Source: Mesostigma viride (lineage: Eukaryota > Streptophyta > Mesostigmatophyceae > Mesostigmatales > Mesostigmataceae). From it: a stretch of 64,000 bases of DNA. The position numbers were made by a program, and so were the translations under genes. Where the stretch lies: the NCBI GenBank assembly GCA_009746045.1, contig RPFO01000985.1, forward strand, positions 32,766 through 96,765. The letters run 5' to 3'. The notes beneath the pieces were generated by a model. That model worked only from the letters and a program-made list of their open reading frames with translations. It searched no databases and was not told the DNA's origin. Shown here in pieces: positions 22,102-43,550 of this stretch (position 1 is its first letter; each line of letters opens with the position of its first letter).

Positions 22102-23238
22102 GTGCATGCTGTGTGGTCCCAGATGGAGGAGGAGTTCACGTACCCCAACTTGGGCCTGGGCGCCACCACGGAGGAAGGGGTCACGGGTATGCATCCAGAC
22201 CCCAACCCCATGAGTTATGTGGAATCCCTGTTTGACAGTATTGTCAGGCGTGACCTTAGGAGGGGTCAGCAGATGGATACCATTAACAAGCTCTTGCATT
22301 CAGTGATCTCCAAGCAGGATAAGCTACAGGAGCTTCTTCAGGGGTTGTCCTTGTCCCAGCCCAGATGGGGAGTGGTGTTAACATAGCTCTCAGCTCCAGC
22401 AGCACTCCCATCATTCAGATTCCTCGTCATGTGGTACCTGTCAAGAATGTGGTGGCCTATGTGGATCACAGGAAGTGCATGGGACCTTGTGAGCATTGTG
22501 AGACGCTGGCCAAGGCAGTGGCTGCCCTTAACAGGGAGGAGGGGGAAGTGAGCCCTGAGGGTTATGTGGAGGAGGTCTTGTCTCAGTTGCACACCAGCCT
22601 GTATGAGATTGGCTCTCCTTTTGTGGGCCACCTGTTGCACAGGATGTTTGCCTTGACTCCAGGACCTGAGATTGACATGAGACCTGCAGAGGGGCAGGAT
22701 ATGTTGACCACCTTGCCTGAGGCTTTGAAAGGAGCCTTCATGCAGTTCCAGCCAGTGAGCATGGGTGAGGCCTCCTACATGGAGTTGTTGGAGTTTTCAG
22801 TCAGCAGGGAGACTTTGACTTGGCTCCTTCTTCTTCCAGCTCGGTCAAGGGGTGCTTCCCTTTGGAGACATCCAACCTTTTCTGCAGCCCAGGGTTGCCT
22901 AAGTTACCATGGAGCTCAAGGTTCGTCTGACCCCATTGAGGGTGTTGGTGCCTTTGATAGGTGCTAAGTGGTCAGTGGTCAAGACCTTTCTCCAGTTCTG
23001 GTGGGCGTACAGGTCATGGGTGAGCAGGCACAAGACGTCTTCTACTTGGGTGATGGATCCTGAGAGCCAGTCTGTGGTGCTTCTCTCCTACCCAGGGACA
23101 TGCCTGCGTTATGTTGCCCAGATGGCAGCAGGGGCTGCAGAGACGTGCATGGTGCTGCAGGTCAGCAGGAACTGGCCAGATTGGTTCACATGGTGGAGCA
23201 GTTTCCCTTGTTTGGGACCAGGGGCAAGGATGGTGTGA
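22102..23238 (+). CDS. Extra open region after pol (ORF3), unknown
   Basis: Three overlapping frames (22102-22386, 22365-22967, 22909-23238) suggest about 370 codons of additional protein between the chromodomain and the 3' LTR. The first part is a probable coiled coil (MDTINKLLHSVISKQDKLQE). The middle has a small cysteine cluster KCMGPCEHCETLAK. The last has LLSYPGTCLRYVAQMAAGA. I see no signal peptide, membrane anchor or known domain. It may be an accessory protein or a captured gene fragment; I do not recognise it. Its frames break like the rest of pol. Confidence 0.5.
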
Positions 23239-23638
23239 ATGGGGATTGGTATAGCCTGTGAAGAACAGAGCTGTGCAGGAAGAGGATGGGAAGGATGGGG
23301 GAAGAGCATGGAAGGTGCTTTGGATTGTGGTGTGAGGGGGGGATTCCAGGATGGATGATGGGGGGGGGCTCCAGTCCAGTTCTGATGTTCCAGTCCAGAG
23401 TTCCAGGTTCCAGGATGCTGAATGGAAGACCTTGTATTATGAGATGTGTTTATCTGGCTTTATAGTAGATAAGGTAGTGACTTGTTTGCTGTAGAGACCT
23501 GTGACTAGATGTTATGAGATAGGAGGCCCTGTTTCAGGGATGTAAAAACCCATCTGCTTTTCCCAAGAGATGGTGGATTTCTGTTCAATGTTCCTCTGCC
23601 TTCAAGAGTTGGCTATTGGACCTGGGAGGTCCAGTTTT

Positions 23639-23650
23639 GAGGGGGAGATA
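23639..23650 (+). other. Gypsy polypurine tract
   Basis: GAGGGGGAGATA lies immediately upstream of the 3' LTR and would prime plus-strand DNA synthesis. Confidence 0.8.
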
Positions 23651-24430
23651 TGTAACAAGCAAAAATGACTTTGTTGTTACATCCTTTGTTTTGTGAATGT
23701 TTGGCTTTTATTCGAGGACTTTTGGATCAGTATTGAGAAAGTTATGAGGTTTCTAAGACGACGGTACTTGGAGCTGATACTTTGTCAGCCAACTGATAGG
23801 AACCCTCATTGGTCGTGGCCTGATCCACGTAGGGTTGTAGTTTGTTGGCTGATACTACTGATAGGAGCCCTCATTGGTCGTGGCCTGATCCACGTGGGGT
23901 TGTAGTTTGTTAGTTGGTACTATTGAGTCTTAAATGCTCCTTTGGGACTTCAGTGCTCACGACAGATTTAGGATCTCATGGAAAGATTCTGCCAGGCTGT
24001 GTGTGGTGTTGTTCTGTTTTGTGTGACTAGGATGGATACGAAGATCTTGTATAGGATTCCATGGTTCTGATTGGTTCTCTTCAGGCTAAGGTTGGAGCAA
24101 GCTCGACAAGCACGTCGATATCAAGGACGTGGGGTCGCCATTGTTGCTACGTTGGTTTTGATTCACCATGGTATAATAAAGCTTGGCTTTGTTGTCCAAT
24201 CCATAAGAGCCCCTTGGCTATAGACGTCCTTCAGTTCCACAGAGGTCGTCTACACACGAGCTTGTCTTTGTGTCTACAAGGGGTGTGATTCCCTAAATCA
24301 CGTGCTGTGGAATTTCCATCTCAACGTTGCTCGGATACTTGAAGTTCTGCAACTCAGGAAAGCAACCCAGGTAAAAAGATCTTTCATATTGGACTGTGGA
24401 TGATGATGATGATCATTTTTAGTCGTTACA
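23651..24430 (+). repeat. Gypsy 3' LTR
   Basis: 780 bp. Compared with the 5' LTR I see two T/C substitutions (near 23713 and 24252) and two one-base length changes (an A run near 24372 and a GATGATGATG stretch near 24403). Confidence 0.93.
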
Positions 24431-24465
24431 AGATCTCAGGACGAATTTTTTCCGACTTCCTAGTG

Positions 24466-25570
24466 ATGGTCGGCGGGTTGTGACCCGTAATTGTTTCTTT
24501 GAATGTGCTCACTGAAGCAGTATGCGCGGCCTCGCTGCTATGGCGGCGGGGCTAAAGAAAATTAGGCAAAGACCCCGTCCTTGCCTGCTATGAAGTCGCG
24601 GGCTTTGCGACTTCACGGCAGGTAGGGGCGGTTTGAACGGAACGGAAATTTCGCGTTACCAATGTGCCAAGTGGTTCTGGTTGGCACCTTGCTGGGCAGC
24701 GTCTCGGTGGTCATAGAAAGTGGGCTGGGCGCCCCGCCCCGGCTGCTGGTAATTCCAGCAGCGGAGCCAATCATGTCGACTAAGAAGTCCGCAGCTGATG
24801 CGGAAACTGTGCGAAGGTCAATAGATTAATTTGGATTCCATGAGACTGCGCTGGTAGTCAGTCAGCGGCCCACCGCCTAGGGCGCTGCATGGCGCTGCCT
24901 TCGGCTTGGTGCGCGGCCCTTTTTTGTTATGGGCCAGCGAGGGATATAAGGGTGACGCGCGGCCGGCTAATTTCTTGCGTTCCGGAAGAAAATATATTTG
25001 CAAAATTCCCACAAAAGGAACCGAGTATCGGAAAGGCGTCTCGGCTGACAGTGGCAGTGTCTGGCCTTGTCGTCTCTTCCTGCTCAGCACCCGGCAGGTA
25101 GCGGTTCAAACCCTGGTGGCGTCGGAATGCGAATTTTCTGGGTTTTTATCCGGAATAATGTTTTGCTGAGGCGGCTCCGCGGATTCGCTAACCTTTTATT
25201 GTCGGGCCCCTTAGGGGGTTATTATAGCCTTGTGCGGGCTGAGTCGCCATGAAGGAGATGTTGCGACACGCCCCACTTTGTGGTCTTTTATGGAAGCGGC
25301 TACCCTCGAGGCTGCTCGGAAGAGGGGGGGGGTCTTCTCCTTTTCTTTGTTCACTGTTATTGGGGCAACAGTGATCCTATCAAGTTTTGTTTCCTGAGCG
25401 GCGACAGTGCGGGGGAGGAGGGTAATGGCGCCAGGGACTGGGGTGGATCGGGGGCCTCTTGCTCCTGCATGCGAGGGAGACGAGATGACTACTTAAACCT
25501 GCCTTTGGCAGGGGCTCTACTCATTGTTTTCAATCAAATGCTGGTTTTCTTGGGAGCTCAAGTGTCATAA
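24466..25570 (+). repeat. Segment X, copy 1 (hAT interior)
   Basis: Continues the hAT interior right of the CACTA element. The first 34 bp (24466-24499) and last 115 bp (25456-25570) recur at 26001-26034 and 26059-26173. A 16-bp imperfect hairpin, GAAGTCGC on one arm and GCGACTTC on the other, lies at 24584-24623. No coding region was recognised. Confidence 0.8.
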
Positions 25571-26000
25571 TCGGATTTCTCTGAAAATAGTTTATTAAAC
25601 AGCATGCGGGAAAGAAAGGGCCGCCACAACCTTGTGGCTGTACATGCAGAAAGGCTTGTTAGACGAATGGGGACGGCTTGTTGTTTACCGGGGAATCCTA
25701 CTGGCAACTAGCTTTGCCTTTTGTAAGTCAGGCGCCGTTTGTTTGAACGGCCGGCCATGTGTTGAATGCTGACGGAAGTTGCGTCAAAAAGCTGTAATAA
25801 AATCTGATGTAACCAGCACTCACCAATTGATTGGTGTGCTGCTTGGTTGGGTAGTGTGTTCAGGGTTGCATTCGAAGAGTACACATGGCCTGACAGCTCA
25901 GACGTGTGACAGATGAGCTGGCTGGCTGAATTATTAAATTGTCAGCGTTAGGATATTTCTGGTTTTGCCGTTTTCCATTTTGACGGTAGGCTTGATAAGC
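25569..26000 (+). repeat. 432-bp segment U-left, copy 2
   Basis: Second copy of 6012-6443. Here the sequence runs without interruption from TTGATAAGC into ATGGTCGGCGGG, so it shows what copy 1 looked like before LINE B and the CACTA element landed. Confidence 0.85.
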
Positions 26001-26173
26001 ATGGTCGGCGGGTTGTGACCCGTAATTGTTTCTTCCCACCCATCCCACCCTTGGGGGGCTCTTGCTCCTGCATGCGAGGGAGACGAGATGACTACTTAAA
26101 CCTGCCTTTGGCAGGGGCTCTACTCATTGTTTTCAATCAAATGCTGGTTTTCTTGGGAGCTCAAGTGTCATAA
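26001..26173 (+). repeat. Segment X, copy 2, internally deleted
   Basis: Keeps only the two ends of X joined by a 24-bp stretch (26035-26058); 956 bp of copy 1 is absent. Together with 25569-26000 it forms the second unit of a tandem duplication within the hAT element. Confidence 0.8.
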
Positions 26174-26603
26174 CTTCGGTTTACTCGGCAAATGTGTGGC
26201 TTAAAGCCAATTAACATTGGGCTTGGCACGGCCACGTGTGGCGGGCTGGCTTTTTGGTGCAGCAAATGACCCTGCCGGCAGCGGGGTCAGCGCGGGGCGC
26301 GGCGCCATACTGGCTGTACACAAGGCAGGCGAGCGTCTCCGTCTCAGGCATCGGCGCCGGGCGTACTTGGTAAATTAACAACAACGATTACTAGTGCCGA
26401 AAGTCGAAACACATTAGTCAATGCAGTATGGCTGGCGAGTGACTAATAATACCTGAGGCGCCAGCCGCCAGGCCGCCAGCCAGCTGAAGCCTGAAAAGTG
26501 AAAATGCACACAAGCTGCAGTCTGCACAGTGCACTCTAGTCTCTGGCAGCGGGCCCCTTGCCACTTGGCACTTGGCACTTGGCCGGGCTCTACGCACTAC
26601 TAC
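26174..26603. other. hAT interior, no gene
   Basis: Non-coding sequence between the tandem duplication and the TTG array. It contains CACGGCCACGTGTGGCG, resembling the GTGGCG motifs under the right hAT end. Nothing else was recognised. Confidence 0.5.
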
Positions 26604-29230
<2,627 letters not shown>

Positions 29231-29751
29231 CATGTGCCCCACGCCGCACATGGGCAGCAGAGAATCTACAGTGGCCGAGGGCCGGATATATTTAGTATCG
29301 GTGGTACTATCGTCGGGGCACTGGAACATGGGCGGTTGCATCATCGGATACCTTCGCGTGACTTCACAACGGGGTGTATCCTAGCAATCGATCGCACGCC
29401 AAGTAGCCTCGATGGAGTGGCACATAGGGGAGCGCACTACTGTATGCAGTCAGTAAGTCAGTCAGTCATAGAAGTACTCATAGTAGTATTCTAGTACTAC
29501 TAAGGGAGGCTTGTGGCGGAACGCCGGCCGGAAGACCGGCTGACACCGCCAATTGTGGCGTAACCTGTACGAGAGTGAACTTCAGGCACGGCCACCCTGT
29601 GGCGAAACGAAGCTACAAACTGAAGTAGAACAGCACGGCCAAACTGTGGCTTCTTGGGAGCCCTGTTAAAGTGGGTGGCACCGCCACATTTTGCCAAAAA
29701 AAGTGCCACACCGCCTCATTTGGCGGCATATCGCCACTAAAAAAAACACTG
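29231..29751. other. hAT right end, subterminal region
   Basis: Non-coding. From about 29510 to the end there are repeated TGTGGCG, CCGCCA and GGCCA motifs in both orientations (for example 29561, 29597, 29682, 29712), as expected for transposase-binding subterminal sites. It ends AAAAAAAACACTG at 29751. Confidence 0.65.
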
Positions 29752-29903
29752 TGCAGGTTCCCTGGCGCACCTAGAGCAAGGGTAGCTTACATTCCCACCC
29801 TTGCAGGAAGTAGCCCAGAATGTATTATAAAAGCCATATGCCCCTTCTCAGGATAGGTGCTACATGTACTCCCAACTGAGTTATGTTCCTAATTAATTAA
29901 TTA
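29752..29903 (+). mobile_element. LINE A, 3' part (short, internally deleted form)
   Basis: Picks up LINE A exactly where the hAT element interrupted it (TGCAGG...). It runs through GGGTAGCTTACATTCCCACC and the EVAQNV-coding piece of ORF2. It then jumps directly to the 3' terminal block CTACATGTACTCCCAACTGAG with an AATT tail. The reverse transcriptase body is missing, so this LINE is an internally deleted, non-autonomous form. The terminal block can fold as a small hairpin (ACTCC / GGAGT in other copies). Confidence 0.75.
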
Positions 29904-29906
29904 CAT

Positions 29907-29976
29907 ATTAATTAATTAGGAACATAACTCCGTTGGGAGTAAATGTAGCACATTATTATCCCTGAGAAGGGGCATA
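29907..29976 (-). mobile_element. Short LINE 3'-end copy, minus strand
   Basis: On the minus strand ATGCCCCTTCTCAGGG is followed by TGTGCTACATTTACTCCC, ACGGAGTTATGTTCC and an AATT tail. It is a roughly 70-bp, 5'-truncated copy of the same short LINE form as 29752-29903, inserted beside it in the opposite direction. Confidence 0.7.
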
Positions 29977-30104
29977 TTAAATTAAATTAAATTATAACAT
30001 GCCTCCGTGGGGAGGTCATGTAGCACATATTTCATGATGGATGGGGTGGAGGAAGCCGCGTGATCAAACTGTCCTAACTCTATCTAGAAAATCCTACCTA
30101 CAGG

Positions 30105-31760
30105 CTACTCATCAAAACGCCTCCTCCGCTTGGGGGGAGGTGGCTTGCCCACAGGGTCGGGCGTGTGCGCCTTGACAATCTTCTTCCACCGCGTCTTGTC
30201 CTGCATGGCAGTCAAAAGACGGGAGAGAGAGTGGATGCGGTGCTCAAACTGGGCTGGGACCACTAGGTCGTCCAGCAACATCTGAACGTAGTTGGTGACA
30301 GGTTTCCCTACCCTTTTGGGAATGTCCTTGGGGCCAGGCCAGGTCAGAATGTGCCGCCCTGGCTGTCCAAGCCGCTGGGGGCCGGCCAGACCAAGGGTGG
30401 TGTCGACCTGGCTGGTGCGGGCAAGGTGTCCTACAAATGCTATCCTACGCTGCCTAATCTCGTCCGAAACACGAGGCATGCCATGATACAAAGACTCTGA
30501 TGACGGACGCTCGGAAAAACCTACATTAAGGACCTGCCGGAGCATCCTGTAAACTGTGCCGTCGAGCTGAGCTGCCAGTTTGGGTGGGAGGGTCCACGCC
30601 TCGGCGCCATACGTGAGCACCGTGAGGACGAGGACCTTCAGTGAAGAGCATGCGCTTGCGGTGCCCGTCCAGGCCCTTCGAGCGCCAGTAGGGTGTGAGC
30701 GAACGGAGCTTGGCCCAGGCAAGGCCGATGCGGGTGTCCACATCATCGGCGGTGTCAGGAAGCCAGCTCCCCAACAGCTTGAAGCGGTCGCCGGCGGAAC
30801 GGGACCTCCGTCCCGTCGAGCAGGCGCGGCAGCGGTAGTTTACTGGATGCCCCTATCACCATCGCCTCAGTTTTGACACTAATCTCCAGCCCCACCGCCC
30901 GCGCCTCCACGCCCAGGCAGTCCAGCCAGGGCTGAATGTGCTCGGGGCTCTCGATGAGGGTGGTATCATCCGCATAAATCAGGTCGGCAAGGCGGTAACC
31001 AGGTCTAACCGGCCCCGCCGTGCTCTTTCACGTTAAGGATGTCCAAGCCTGGCTCGAACCCCTTAAGAGCAGTAAAGCGCGCACGTGCCCGGCGCATGAC
31101 GGGATCCACGACAATAATGAACAGGTATGGGGACAGGACACAAACTTGCCACACCCCGTGGTGAAGGGGGAATGGTGGGGTGGTGCCCTCCGCAGTCCGC
31201 ACTACTGCCTGTGAGCCCTCATACAGACGGCGAATGGCAGCAATAAACGCAGGTGGTACCCGATCCAGAGCTAGGATGGCCCAAAGAGCCTCCCAGAGAA
31301 CCGTGTCAAAGGCCTTGATATAGTCAACAAAAATGAAGACCAGCGGCAAACTGTCAGGGGGAAGTCGACGCACCTCCTCCATCAACCGGCGCGCGACAAA
31401 CACAGCCATGACAGTGTTACGACCACGACGGAAACCCATCTGAGACTCACCCAGGTGTGGGTCCAGCGCGGCGCGGAGCCTGTGCAGCATCATGCGCATG
31501 AAGACCTTCAGCGCGGCGCTCTGGAGGCAGACACCCCGGTAGTTACCGGGGTCAGCAGCAGAGCCCTTCTTGTACAGCATGACGCGGATGGCCGTCTGCC
31601 ACTCAGCAGGCGGAGGCTCGTCAGAGAGCAGGACACGGTTGCACAACGCCAGCAGAAGATCCCGAACCGCCAGATCAGGGGTCTTCAGCAGCTCAGCAGA
31701 AAGGTGGTCGGCACCGAAGGGGCATATGGCTTTTAATACATTCTGGGCTACTTCATGCAA
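30105..31760 (-). pseudogene. LINE C reverse transcriptase
   Basis: Frame 31760-31005 contains LSAELLKTPDLAVRDLLLAL, then DPGNYRGVCL, SQMGFRRGRNT, FVDYIKAFDTVLWEALW and GVWQVCVLSPYLF (the usual RQGCVLSP with Q-G changed to Q-V). The catalytic YADD block lies in another frame near 30975. Frames to 30105 carry the C-terminal connection region (TYGAEAWTLPPKL, SDEIRQRRIAFVGHLAR). At least two frameshifts break it. The start EVAQNVLKAICPF is the part shared with the short LINE copies. Confidence 0.8.
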
Positions 31761-32099
31761 GGGTGGGAATGTAAGCTACCCTTGCTCTAGCTAGGTGCCC
31801 CAAGGCACCTGCACCCTCATGATCTATCACGCTACGCCCAGCTAAGGGGGAGCATGTCATGTGGGGGAAGATCATCATGGCTATACAAGACGGAGCTAGG
31901 GCATGGCTTCTCAGCAGGGAGTGACTCCCTGCATGGGGACTGCATAACTAAATAAAGCTAGGCATCATCTGGAGGGTGGCTCATCCTAGGCACACATGTA
32001 CATGCATGACTAAAAATGCTAGGCCTCAGCTGGTATATAGTGCCTGTAGTAGGCGGGCATGTACAAGGCCACTGTCTAACTATTCTACACTACTGCTGC

Positions 32100-32434
32100 T
32101 GTATTCCCCTAGCTGCTGGGGCTTCTGGAGTCGCTGGGGCCGCGGTGGTAGAGGGGGTCGCGTGCCAGGGCTTGTGGCCGACGTAGATGGCCGCCCCCTT
32201 CCAGTACACCTTGCATGACGTAGCCTAGAATGTATTAAAAGCCATATGCCCCTTCTCAGGGATATGTGCTACATTTACTCCCAACGGAGTGATGTTGATA
32301 ATTAATTAATTAATTAATTCCAGTACACCGGCTGGCCCGCCTTGGTCTGCCGGAGCTGGAGGTAGGTCGGCCATAGCTCCCGTCGCCGTTGTTGCTGCGC
32401 CAGGGTCAAGTCGTCGTCCACGGTGAAGTAACTA
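32100..32434 (-). pseudogene. LINE C ORF1 C-terminal fragment
   Basis: On the minus strand, VDDDLTLAQQQRRRELWPTY is followed by LQLRQTKAGQPVYW. After skipping the 107-bp insertion comes KGAAIYVGHKPWH. This is the end of an L1-type ORF1, an RNA-binding protein that forms particles with the LINE transcript. It matches LINE A at 5420-5580. Confidence 0.65.
32211..32317 (+). mobile_element. 107-bp short LINE insertion with 12-bp target duplication
   Basis: Flanked by the perfect 12-bp duplication TTCCAGTACACC (32199-32210 and 32318-32329). It carries the TAGAATGTATTAAAAGCC piece, the TCTCAGGGATATGTGCTAC junction, the ACTCCCAACGGAGT hairpin and an AATT tail. It interrupts ORF1 of LINE C and therefore moved after LINE C arrived. 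Confidence 0.9.
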
Positions 32435-33453
32435 CATATGTCAAATATAATCCTCATTTGACTGCTGTCCTCGATCTACTGTAATTAATGGCAGATCGAC
32501 AAGGTGGTACGTAGTGTAGCTGGCATTGCATGCAGTACATATGTATATATAGAGGCCCTGAGCTCTAGTCTCTTCATGATCGACATCGATCACATGAACC
32601 TTCTAAGTAAGCAGATGCACAGGTATCTTGAAGACAGTGTGTGGTGCCTCTTGGCCTGATGCAAATCGTTGCTATGTTCTGATCAGACACTCCGCAAAGG
32701 TGAAAACCTTTGCGTTCAGTGCCAGGCCGCGGAAAACGCGGAAAACGCGATCTGCAAATGAATCCGACCGGAATCGAACTGGGGACCTCTCGCACCAATT
32801 TTGCTGACTATAGGACGGACGTCTCCGGTTACCATGGCATCGCCAACTTACACCTACAGTTATCCGCAAAAGTTCTCCTGTCCGGGGAGTGATGCAAGCC
32901 TTTCGGATTTGGTACTAGATAAATCACTCGAGATCTGTGTGTAGGAGTACTACACACGTTGCTATGTGTTTATATACACATCCAACGTATGTACACGTTC
33001 GATTGCATGCACAACTTTATACATAGACTTGTTTTGTATGCACTCAGCACTGCATTGATTCAACTCGAAGTCATAATTACAGCACGGTAATGGCTATCGG
33101 AGGCCGGACTGTATACGTCGTGCTGCCTCTGCATATTTGATCAAAATGGCAAGGAGCTGGCAACACGTACATTCCATGCTCCGGATTCTTCAGGATTTCT
33201 GGTTTGCGCTGGTTGTCTCTTTGACATTCATTTGGTTTTAAACATGGGTGACATTAATAAGCATGGGCATGCATCTGCACAATTCAGCCTGAATTACCCC
33301 TAACCCCAAGGCAACGCAAGTTCCCCGCTTGAATGTCTGTCCAGCTCTTCCACGATGGATCCTGGTTGGCATGTTGGTTTGCACCAGGGATTCTGGGCTA
33401 GGGACTGCTATAAGTGGAGTTGTATGGCCCATGCAGCTTTGCATGTGCGGTCT
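32435..33453. other. Intergenic, no gene recognised
   Basis: A/T-rich non-coding DNA between LINE C and the PHRF1-like gene. It holds the tRNA-like stretch at 32756-32850 and a short dispersed repeat at 33193-33230. Downstream (3') signals of the minus-strand gene would lie just below 33454; none is obvious. Confidence 0.4.
32756..32850 (-). other. tRNA-like sequence, possible SINE head
   Basis: On the minus strand CCCAGTTCGATTCCGG resembles an RNA polymerase III B box with its T-arm, about 55 bases downstream of GCCATGGTAACCGG, a possible A box. The T-stem has mismatches and no acceptor stem closes, so it is not a working tRNA gene. It may be a decayed tRNA-derived SINE or chance. Confidence 0.3.
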
Positions 33454-43114
<9,661 letters not shown>

Positions 43115-43316
43115 GGCGTTGTCCTTGCCTCACGACCCGTTTTTCCTACTGCGTAGCTTTGGGCTCTCCATACCTTGCTAACCAGGCATGTCGTGAGCTG
43201 GTAGGAGACATTATTACTGCATGTAAGTAGCGGGAAGCGACATGCTGACAACGGCGGGACATCAACCAACTACATTCTCTGAAATTGCTGGTCCCCGGCG
43301 CCCGCCTAACGGCCGC

Positions 43317-43550
43317 TCATGACCAGTACCTTTGCGCCATGTAAATACCCCAGAATAGGACGTTTATAACAACTGCCAGCCACAGCCATAGCTTAGCAGG
43401 GAACACAATTTGCTTCTCAGGCTCGGCAGCGGGCTCGCCAGTGTCCAAATCTATGGCATGGGATGCGTCACGCTTGCCTCGGTTGGAAAGGCCTGCTCCT
43501 GCAACCATCTTACCCTGAGCGATGAACAGGATGACGTTACCAGTGCTCAA
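43317..43550 (-). CDS. Small membrane protein, hypothetical
   Basis: 77 codons from the methionine at 43548-43550, or 63 from the next at about 43508. The C-terminus WLWLAVVINVLFWGIYMAQ is a clear transmembrane segment preceded by a charged stretch (DTGEPAAEPEKQ) and followed by a short basic tail. A tail-anchored protein of the secretory or mitochondrial membranes would look like this. It lies 202 bp upstream of the PHRF1-like start on the same strand. It may be the last exon of a spliced gene. I do not recognise the family. Confidence 0.45.
   Translation of the reverse strand: MSTGNVILFIAQGKMVAGAGLSNRGKRDASHAIDLDTGEPAAEPEKQIVFPAKLWLWLAVVINVLFWGIYMAQRYWS

Larger units (their letters stand above)
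14977..24430 (+). mobile_element. Ty3/gypsy chromovirus, full length
   Basis: A 9.45-kb LTR retrotransposon with LTRs of 778 and 780 bp (TGTAAC...GTTACA) and a 5-bp target duplication AGATC (14972-14976 and 24431-24435). It has an initiator-Met-like primer site, gag with a CCHC knuckle, protease, reverse transcriptase, RNase H, integrase, a chromodomain and a purine tract. The order PR-RT-RH-IN defines gypsy; the chromodomain after the integrase defines a chromovirus. The LTRs differ by only two substitutions and two 1-bp indels that I can see, so the insertion is recent. Yet the coding region changes frame more than ten times. Confidence 0.95.
7928..24465. mobile_element. CACTA (EnSpm/CMC) transposon interrupted by a chromovirus
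   Basis: Terminal inverted repeats CACTAGGAAGTCGG (7928-7941) and its complement (24452-24465) are perfect over 14 bp and begin with CACTA. The flanks are AT (7926-7927 and 24466-24467). The empty site at 25992-26011 contains a single AT, confirming a 2-bp duplication. Both ends carry dense subterminal repeats, a CACTA hallmark. About 7.1 kb belongs to the element itself; the rest is the gypsy insertion. A minus-strand transposase-like C-terminus lies at 8527-9585; the catalytic part was not found. Confidence 0.9.
29976..32434 (-). mobile_element. LINE C, minus strand, nearly complete ORF2
   Basis: From its 5' side at about 32434 to its (AATTT)n tail at 29976-29993, the element carries the ORF1 C-terminus, the inter-ORF spacer and the reverse transcriptase. 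It is 5'-truncated within ORF1. A 107-bp short LINE copy has inserted into its ORF1 (32211-32317). Its 3' end TGTGCTACATGACCTCCCCACGG is a diverged version of the end block found in the short copies. Confidence 0.8.
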
